In this document: one piece after another, positions 7,454 through 14,600 of the stretch
Layout of the letters: each line of letters opens with the position of its first letter
How positions within the stretch are numbered: the stretch's first letter is position 1
Source: Christensenella sp. UBA1214
GTDB taxonomy: Bacteria > Bacillota > Clostridia > Christensenellales > CAG-138
Direction of reading: 5' to 3'
Length of the DNA: 45,060 bases
NCBI GenBank assembly: GCA_002309375.1
Contig: DBXK01000003.1
Location: forward strand, 17,083 to 62,142
The notes under the pieces: generated by a model
Database searches by the model: none
Told to the model about the DNA's origin: nothing
The model's input: the letters and a program-made list of their open reading frames with translations, nothing else
Position numbers and translations under genes: made by a program

Positions 7454-7837
7454 ATGAACGGAAAAACGATCGATCTAACCGAAGCCGAATGGCAGGTCAT
7501 GGAATGCCTTTGGGAGAAAGCGCCGAAAACGGGTCGGCAGCTTGTTAACGAGCTCGCCGGGAAGACCGGCTGGGGCCGCAGCACGACGCTGACCTTCCTG
7601 CGGCGGCTCGAAGCGAAGAAGGCAGTCGCTTCCGAGGAGGGGGAGGTCGTGCTCGAATATCGTCCGCTCATCGCGCGGGAGGAAGCCGCGCTTGCGGAAA
7701 CGGAAAGCTTCATTGGCCGTGTGTATAACGGGAGCCTCAGTTTGCTCGTGAGCTCGATGACGAAGCGGCAGAAACTTTCGAAGGAGGAGATCGGCGAACT
7801 GTACGCCCTCCTTCGGGAAATGGAGGAAAAGGAATGA
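7454..7837 (+). CDS. BlaI/MecI/CopY-family transcriptional repressor
   Basis: This 127-residue winged-helix repressor has the family N-terminus LTEAEWQVMECLWEK (about residues 8-22). The recognition helix region GWGRSTTLTFLRRLEAKKAV and the wing EEGEVVLEYRPLIAREEA follow. The C-terminal helices that dimerise and are cut on induction are present. GGGGGTG lies before the ATG. It overlaps the downstream receptor gene by four bases (ATGA), the usual arrangement for repressor/protease-receptor pairs. The receptor protease would be expected to relieve repression when its extracellular domain senses a signal; this is family knowledge applied by inference. Confidence 0.93.
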   Translation: MNGKTIDLTEAEWQVMECLWEKAPKTGRQLVNELAGKTGWGRSTTLTFLRRLEAKKAVASEEGEVVLEYRPLIAREEAALAETESFIGRVYNGSLSLLVSSMTKRQKLSKEEIGELYALLREMEEKE

Positions 7838-10098
7838 ACGGCGTCATCCAATGGATCATTTCCTCGGCGGTGCTGATCCTTGCAGTGCTCGCGATCCGGG
7901 CGGTATTCGGCAATAAGCTGAATATGCGCCTCCGCTATGCGCTCTGGGCGCTGGTGCTCGTTCGCCTGCTCGTTCCGTTCAGCATCGGTTCGAGCCCCGT
8001 CAGCGTGCAGAACCTCATGCCGCGGCAGGAGGAAAGGAAAGCGTCCGCGGAGCATATCACCGAGCCGCCCGCGGCGGAAAGCACGCATTTGACCTCCGCT
8101 GCGCCGATCGGCAGCGTTACGCAGCATCCGTTAACGGAAAAACCGACGAACGAGCTTTCCCCTTCACCTTCGCAGAAAACCGAAGCTCCGCAGACGGCCG
8201 TGCCCGCCGTGCCGGAAAGCGCAAAGCCGGTGCAGACGGAATCTGCGGAAAGCGCCGCTCCGCTCGTGCCCGGCACGACGAACAGCTCGAATAAGAACGG
8301 CCCGGACGCCAAAAAGCTCCGTGCCGCGGTCTGGATCACCGGCGCCGCCGCGGTCGGGCTGTTCTTCCTCGCCGTGAATATCCGCCTTGCGCTCCTGCTC
8401 AAGAGAAGCCGCAGAAGGCTCGAAGCCCCGGGCTGCAGCCTTCCGGTTTACATAACCGGCGCGATCGATGCGCCTTGCCTTTTCGGGCTGCTCCGCCCGG
8501 CGATCTATGTCACGCAGGCGATTGCGGACGATCCCGTGATGCTCCGCCATGCGCTCGCGCATGAAACCGTCCATTTCCGCCACGGCGACCATGTCTTCTC
8601 GCTGCTGCGCGGCGTCTGCATCGCAATCCATTGGTTCGATCCGCTCGTTTGGCTTGCCGCCGTGCTTTCGCGCCGGGACAGCGAGCTCGCCTGCGATGAA
8701 TCGACGATCCGAACCCTCGGCGAAAAGGAACGCGCCGATTACGGCCAAACGCTGATCGCCATGACCTGCGCGGGAAGAACCGATTCTTTTGCTATGGCGA
8801 CGACGATGACCGGCAGCAAAAAAAGCATACAGCAAAGGATAAAAATGATAACGGTCAAACCGAAAGCGAAATGGTTCGCCATCGCCGCCGTGCTGCTCGC
8901 CGCCGCGTTCGCTGTATGCTGCACCTTTACGGGGAAGCAAGCCGAAACTCCTGCGTCGGATAAGCAGGAAGCGCAGTTGGGCATACCGACAGCGGAGCCG
9001 CCCGCCGAACCGACGCCGGAGCCGCAGCAGATCGCTTACGACAGCCGCGACGCGGAGGCTCTGCGCGCCTTCTTCGAGCTCCGCGACACATACGGCTGCA
9101 CGAACGGCGAAAAGCTTTTCGCCGACTACGATCCGGATGATCCGGCGACGTGGGACACCGTTTCGCAGGATAAGCAGCCGGGTTCCGAGCTTTCATGGGA
9201 TCCGGCAACGGGGAAGCTGACCTCGATGCAGCTTTCGTTCAGCCGCACGGGCGGCGCATGGTTCTTTGAGCTCGAAGGGACGCTCGAGCTTGGCGGCTTC
9301 GATTCGCTCCAACGGGTCGAGCTCAACGGCGTTGTCCTCTATGGCCTGACGGTTCGGGACTGCCCGAAGCTTGAAAGACTTATCCAAAACCTGACGGTGA
9401 TCAACGGCGATATCGACCTGACTCTCTCCCGGGGCGCTGTGGTTGACGTCTGCGCCGGTACAAGAATAAAGCTTACCGTGCTGCCCTGCGATTATGAAGG
9501 CACGGCCCTCGATTTCACTCTGACGGCGGACACGGAATACGGCGGAGAGCAGGTCGGGCTGCTCCTTCGCCCGGATAACGGCGAAGCGGGCTGCATTTTC
9601 CTGGTCCATAAACCGGCGGAGGGCTTCTATTATACCGGCTGGACCGATGCAGACGGTGCAGTGGTGGAGGAATCCCTGCATTTGATGCCCTTTGCGGGGC
9701 TCGGCAGCATCACCGGCGAATACCATTTCACCGCCCACAGCGCACCTGCTTCGATGGGTAATACCGATAATGTCCGGATATTGCCGGGCGAATCCTCAGC
9801 CGTTAAGCAGGAGGATATCGCCGAAGCGATCGGGATCGTTAAGGAATACTTCCACGAACACTTTTTCGGCTGCACTCTCGTCGAGATCGGCTATGCGGGG
9901 GACGCAATTGTGAATGCCAATAAGCCGTACAGCCCTTATGCGGACGCGGATCAGCTCATCTACCTGACTTCGACCTTCATGACCGGCCCGGACTGCCCGG
10001 ATGATTCGCTCGGAAGGAATGCGGTTTATCCGGATTGGACATGGATCCTTATCAAAACCGGAGACGGGCCTTGGACGCTCGTCGACTGGGGCTACTGA
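7834..10098 (+). CDS. BlaR1/MecR1-type M56 metallopeptidase receptor with a non-penicillin-binding sensor domain
   Basis: This 754-residue membrane protein has an N-terminal M56 peptidase module and a different extracellular half. Hydrophobic helices lie at the N-terminus (VIQWIISSAVLILAVLAI). The zinc-protease motif HETVH is at about residues 243-247, and ACDE follows around 286-289. A last transmembrane segment (about 346-368, FAIAAVLLAAAFAVCC) leads into a Pro/Glu-rich linker. From about residue 400 to the end the sequence is homologous to the lipoprotein at 5857. BlaR1 proteins normally end in a penicillin-binding transpeptidase-like domain with STYK/SxN/KTG motifs, and I see none of these. 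The ligand is unknown. The final 48 codons are identical to those of the lipoprotein, implying recent conversion or duplication. Confidence 0.88.
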   Translation: MNGVIQWIISSAVLILAVLAIRAVFGNKLNMRLRYALWALVLVRLLVPFSIGSSPVSVQNLMPRQEERKASAEHITEPPAAESTHLTSAAPIGSVTQHPLTEKPTNELSPSPSQKTEAPQTAVPAVPESAKPVQTESAESAAPLVPGTTNSSNKNGPDAKKLRAAVWITGAAAVGLFFLAVNIRLALLLKRSRRRLEAPGCSLPVYITGAIDAPCLFGLLRPAIYVTQAIADDPVMLRHALAHETVHFRHGDHVFSLLRGVCIAIHWFDPLVWLAAVLSRRDSELACDESTIRTLGEKERADYGQTLIAMTCAGRTDSFAMATTMTGSKKSIQQRIKMITVKPKAKWFAIAAVLLAAAFAVCCTFTGKQAETPASDKQEAQLGIPTAEPPAEPTPEPQQIAYDSRDAEALRAFFELRDTYGCTNGEKLFADYDPDDPATWDTVSQDKQPGSELSWDPATGKLTSMQLSFSRTGGAWFFELEGTLELGGFDSLQRVELNGVVLYGLTVRDCPKLERLIQNLTVINGDIDLTLSRGAVVDVCAGTRIKLTVLPCDYEGTALDFTLTADTEYGGEQVGLLLRPDNGEAGCIFLVHKPAEGFYYTGWTDADGAVVEESLHLMPFAGLGSITGEYHFTAHSAPASMGNTDNVRILPGESSAVKQEDIAEAIGIVKEYFHEHFFGCTLVEIGYAGDAIVNANKPYSPYADADQLIYLTSTFMTGPDCPDDSLGRNAVYPDWTWILIKTGDGPWTLVDWGY

Positions 10099-10136
10099 AA
10101 AGCAGCATGAATAAAGAAAGATCCCGGGGAGGGCTT
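9956..10136 (+). repeat. 181-bp block identical to 6926-7106 (copy 2)
   Basis: The block ends exactly after the hairpin loop (GGGCTT). The next base begins an unrelated AT-rich stretch, so the second arm of the hairpin is missing here. Confidence 0.93.
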
Positions 10137-10575
10137 ATTTCACAGCATATAACAGATGCTTTAAAAATGTACGATTATCAGCAAAGTATGGAGTGCCGGA
10201 GCATTTTTCCGATCCAAAGTATTCTTTATTCGTTGTGATGCCAGATTATTTGGTAAAAGGCAACCCTGGAGGTGGAAACTATCTTTATGCTGGACTAAAA
10301 CCAACAATGGTCATAGGAACAACTGATACAATTATCGCTTATGCTAAAAATCAAGTGTCAACAATGACAATAAAGGTATATAAGACCGATTCAAGTACAC
10401 CCAGTTATACTTTTACTCATAATAATTGCAGTACATTTATGAACGGGCAAATTCTATTCAATCAAACAGGACTTTGGCGCGTAGTAGTATCTGCTGACGG
10501 TGTTTCTACCCCATACACGTTTTACATAAGAGTCGCATCTTCCTCAGATGCAGGTAATAACCCAAGTTAAGTATT
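10137..10575. other. AT-rich island inserted in the hairpin
   Basis: Base composition changes sharply at 10137. Two counted lines, 10201-10260 and 10321-10380, are 35% and 28% G+C, against a clearly GC-rich surround. The 20-mer ending GGGAGGGCTT at 10117-10136 recurs at 11563-11582, so the stretch from 10137 to about 11582 looks inserted between direct copies of a hairpin arm. No transposase or terminal inverted repeat is visible. Confidence 0.75.
10193..10570 (+). pseudogene. Fragment of a foreign gene (C-terminal, Ig-like-looking domain), possibly a short hypothetical protein
   Basis: The reading frame is open from 10115 but crosses the island boundary at 10137. No convincing ribosome binding site precedes the GTG at 10193 or the ATG at 10238, so it looks like the 3' end of a longer gene cut off at the joint. 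The encoded 125 residues contain YLYAGLKPTMVIGTTDTIIA and end in GLWRVVVSADGVSTPYTFYI plus a Ser/Asn tail. The alternating hydrophobic pattern suggests a beta-sandwich, as in bacterial surface proteins. No family is recognised. Codon use is AT-rich, unlike every neighbour, which supports transfer. Confidence 0.5.
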
Positions 10576-10590
10576 TAGGGAGGTATAATA

Positions 10591-11526
10591 ATGATAATTC
10601 TCAGCAAGCATTCTAAAAGGTCTCTTTTTTCAATCTGCACTCTGTTTGCTCTTATCCTGCTGCTTTCTGTCTGCGCCTGTGCTGGAAACGGACAGGAAAC
10701 CGAAACGCCCGCGCCGGACGGTCAGCAAGCGCAGGCAACCGCGGAACCGATGCCAACGCCTGAGCCGACCGAAGCCCCCACTCCTGAGCCGCCTAAGGAT
10801 GAATGCCTCATCGAAACGGCATGGACATATGGAGAGCGCTTCGCGGAGATCCATCAGCTGCGCTGCCGGACAGAAGAAGCGGAAGTCGTGCGCAGACCTT
10901 CGGATCCGAACGATCCTTCATCCCGGTTAAGCGGTGCGATCGTCAGCTTCCCGATCGAAAACAGCGGCAGCAGCGTTCCCGTTTACCTGACGGTTCGGTT
11001 AAGATCAAACGACGGCCGGAACTTCGGTCTCGAGACAATCTCCGTTCGCGTGAACGATCCCGATTACGGCGCCTGGCGCAGCGACCGCGAAATCGACCGT
11101 TGGAAAGGCGAGACAGATGCATTTGAGGTCATACTGACGCCGGATGAGATCGCCGCCTCGGGCTGCACGGCGACGGATGGCGACGAATATCTTGACGCTG
11201 TCGGGCAGTGTTTCCAGCAGAAGCTTACGGAGATTTATCTAAGCTTCCCGGAGGATTCACCGCTGCACTTTATCGAGGTCCGGCCTCTCGGGTGCAAAAG
11301 AACGGAGTATCTTGAGGGCGATTACGAAATGCTGTTCGCGGTGCGTTCGGCAGACCCGTTGGCTGCAGATATCCTGTTTGAAAACGCATGCTCCGTCATT
11401 GGCTTTTACGGCAATCCGTACGGTGAGGAATTCAGCGGCTGGCTGCTTTTGCACGGCTTCGGCCGGGTCACCCGTCAGGAGGACGGAAGCTGGATCGGCG
11501 GCGTGATGATAGGCGGAAGAGGCTGA
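10591..11526 (+). CDS. Predicted lipoprotein of unknown function
   Basis: This 311-residue secreted lipoprotein has a signal peptide (about residues 1-29) ending in a cysteine-rich LSVCACAG, so lipidation probably occurs at the second cysteine. A long Pro/Thr/Glu linker (TPEPTEAPTPEPP) then leads to a globular domain from about residue 70, with no family I recognise. AGGGAGGT lies ten bases before the ATG. The region just after the signal (ETPAPDGQQAQ) resembles the receptor's post-membrane linker (ETPASDKQEAQ), so the genes share modules. It lies directly after the AT-rich island and ends before the hairpin at 11566. Confidence 0.82.
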   Translation: MIILSKHSKRSLFSICTLFALILLLSVCACAGNGQETETPAPDGQQAQATAEPMPTPEPTEAPTPEPPKDECLIETAWTYGERFAEIHQLRCRTEEAEVVRRPSDPNDPSSRLSGAIVSFPIENSGSSVPVYLTVRLRSNDGRNFGLETISVRVNDPDYGAWRSDREIDRWKGETDAFEVILTPDEIAASGCTATDGDEYLDAVGQCFQQKLTEIYLSFPEDSPLHFIEVRPLGCKRTEYLEGDYEMLFAVRSADPLAADILFENACSVIGFYGNPYGEEFSGWLLLHGFGRVTRQEDGSWIGGVMIGGRG

Positions 11527-11565
11527 GAACAGGGAATGCTTTGAAAAACAAATGAGAATACAAAA

Positions 11566-11595
11566 GATCCCGGGGAGGGCTTCCTCCCCGGGATC
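11566..11595. terminator. Perfect 13-bp-stem hairpin, copy 3 (probably bidirectional)
   Basis: GATCCCGGGGAGG - GCTT - CCTCCCCGGGATC. On the minus strand it is followed by TTTTGT, so it terminates the large dockerin gene (stop at 11613). On the plus strand it follows the lipoprotein gene by 39 bases. Confidence 0.85.
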
Positions 11596-11612
11596 GCTTT
11601 ATGCCTTTAGCC

Positions 11613-14600
11613 TCAGCCGGCCATTGCCAGCCTCATGATCGCGATCGCGTCGGTCGCATTGAGCCTGCCGTCGCCGTTCATGTCGCCGTTGCGGACGCCT
11701 TCGGGCGTGACCTCGGCAAGGTTCATCGAATAGCGCATCGCGAGCAGCGCGTCGGTGGCGTCGACTTTGCCGTCGCAGTTGACGTCGCCGGGAAGACCGG
11801 CAGGCTCCTCGCAGAGCAGCGCGTTCGAAACGATCAACGCCCTCAGGTTGTCTCCGTAAACGCCGCTTTGGCTATAATCGACAAGCTCGGCGCTGCCGTT
11901 GATCAGAAGAGTTGCGCCGTTAGAGATCAGATTATCGCCGGTCGCCATGACGCGGACGGTGAGGCTGTACTGAACGCCCGCTTCGAATACGTCGTTAAGC
12001 CCCATCTGGGAACCTGTGGAGAGGTTGCGCATCGCACAGCCGTTGAAATCGTAGGCTGCGCCTTCGGGCAGTTCAAGGCCGATAAGATAATCGTAAAGGG
12101 TCTCGCCCGCGATCGGAGCACGAACGTTGAGAATGTTGATCTCCATCAGCGCATCGAGCGCGAACACCGGTTCGGTCGAGGTCTGCAGCGAGGTGCCGGA
12201 GCCCTGAAGGGTGAAATCGACTTGCTGATCGTTGATATAAACGACGGTATCGTTCGTGAAGATATAGCCGTCCTCGCTGCCGAGAGCAAAGCCCATATGG
12301 TAGTAGGGGCCGGCTTCGAAGCGGCCGTTGAAACGCTCCCATTCCATGGTATCCGGATCGGTAACGAACCATGCGCAGTCAAGGAGTTCATAGCCGGCGT
12401 CCTCCTGAATATGGATCGAGACCATATGGGACGACGACGAATCGCCTGCGACCGGGGGGTTATAGCCGGTGATACGCACTTCGGTGATCGCAGCCTTCGC
12501 TTCGAGCGGCCCGATCATGACCTGCGCAAAGCCTTCGCTGACCTTATAGGTGCCGTCCGGGTCGAGATACACATCCAAGCCGTCGACGTAGAAGGTGCAG
12601 TCGTCGGCAATATACCAGCCGGGATCCGCCTGCACCGAAACGGAGAGAATATAGCTGTGACCCGCTTCGAAGTACTCGTCGCCTTCGAAGGGACGGGAGC
12701 CGGATTCACCGCCGGTGCGGCTCGCGATAGTGTAGTGCGCGCCGGATTCGGGCTCGAGACAGGTTATGAAATCCGTGACGGGATCGCCGATAACCGGCCA
12801 TACGAGGCCGCTGAGATCGATCGAGTGGATGAAATTGCTGTCATCCGCCGCCTCGAGGAAGACGGTGTATACATACATGACGTAACAGGAGGCCGATACG
12901 TAGGCATTGTCGAGATAGTACTGACTGCCGTTGACAAGAACGGTGCAGTTCGGGTCGAAGCAGAAGCCGTCGTCCACGAGCAGCGTGACAGCGCACTGGT
13001 ATTCATCGTAGGCTGTGAAGGTTCCGGTGAAGTTATCATAATCGGTATCGATCCACGTTTCATCTATGATCTCGCAGTCACCGTTGCTGTAGTAGATGCT
13101 GATGCCGAGGCAGTCCTCCGCATTTTCGCCGATCATCGGCGGGATCGTGAAGCCGTCGAGGCTGACGAACGTGATCGGGGTGAGGGCTGAAAGCGGGATA
13201 GTGCAGAGGTAAGCGGCCTGCGGATCGGAGGCGTTGGAACGGGTGTAATTGACGTACGTGCCGTCCCAATCGAACCAGAATTCGCAGTCCGGCGCGAAGT
13301 AGTAGCCTTCATCCGGCTGGAGTGTGAACGCGTACTCGTATTCATACCCGGCTTCATAGGCATAGCCGAAGGAGATGTACTGCGGATCCTCCGGATCGGT
13401 AACGTCGGCAGCGGAGATCGCGCCGATGTAGTAGTGCTGGCCGTCGGCAATATAACAGCCGCTGAAAAATTCATCGACCGTATGCCCGATCATCGGCGGA
13501 AGGAACCCTTTGACGTTGATCGTGTGAATGGTATGGTCTTCATCAACGCACACGAGTTCTTTCGTATAGCACATTGCGGTCGTGCGGTCATCCTCGATCA
13601 GGGAGCCGTTCTCCACCATATAGCCCTGTCCGTTGACAAGGAAGTTCAGCTGATTGCTCTCGGTGAACATACGTCCGTTGACCGGATTGAAGTAGGCGTA
13701 GACGGCGTAGCTTTCGCCGCTTACGAACACGTAATCGTCAGGAAGGTACGCAATTGTGCCGGAATGCATGATGCCGATGAAAGCGATCGTGTAGTCCGCG
13801 CCGCTCGGCACTCCGAGCTGCGCCTTGTATTCGGCGACGGTCTGACCGGGCTGCGGCAGCTTGACGCCTTCAAGATCGATCTCGCCGATCGCGGGCAGTG
13901 AGGTGTACACGACGGAATCGACCTGGATCATCATGCCGACGGTCGAGACCTCGTAGCCTGCCGGCACACCGGCGACGGTGACCGTGAGCTCATCCGCGAA
14001 CATATAGCCGTCATCCGCGCTGATCGCAAAGTGGCGGTAATAATCGCTCCCTTCGGCAAACGTGCCGCTGAAATTCAGCACGTCGCCGCCGGGATTTGAA
14101 AAGTCGACCCAGCATGTGTAAGAGCAGTGGGCGTTGCCGTCAACGTAGTAGGAAAGATGGTCCTCCGCGCTTTCTCCTGCCACAGGCGCAATATCTGCGT
14201 AGATCGCCAGCTCCGTGATAAGCTGCTTTGCGGGGCAGGGACCGATGCCGATCCATGCGGAGTTCGGACCTGCTTTGTAGGTGCCTTCGGTATCCACGTA
14301 GGCGTTGGTGCCTTCAAGCCAGAATGTGCAGTCGTCCGCAATATAGTAGCCGTAATCAGTAACGACGTGAACGGTGAGATAGTATTCATGCCCGGCCTCG
14401 AAAACGTCGTCATAACCCATAAGACCGGCGCTCAGCTCGCCGCCTTCGATCCTGTCAACGTAGTAATGAGCCGACGAAACCGCCTGGACCGTCGTCAGGT
14501 AGTTCTCGGCCGTCTCGCCGACGATGGGGTACGCAAACTCGATAAGGTCGATGCTGTGGATCAGCTTGCTGTCGTCCGCGGGCTCCAGGGGGATGGTGAA

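Noticed and set aside
7834..10098. True beta-lactam sensor BlaR1
   Set aside because: The protease half fits, but no penicillin-binding serine motifs are visible in the extracellular half, and no beta-lactamase or PBP2a gene is adjacent.
5680..11600. Insertion sequence or integrative element
   Set aside because: There is no transposase, integrase, terminal inverted repeat or tRNA target. The repeats present are pieces of local genes and terminators.
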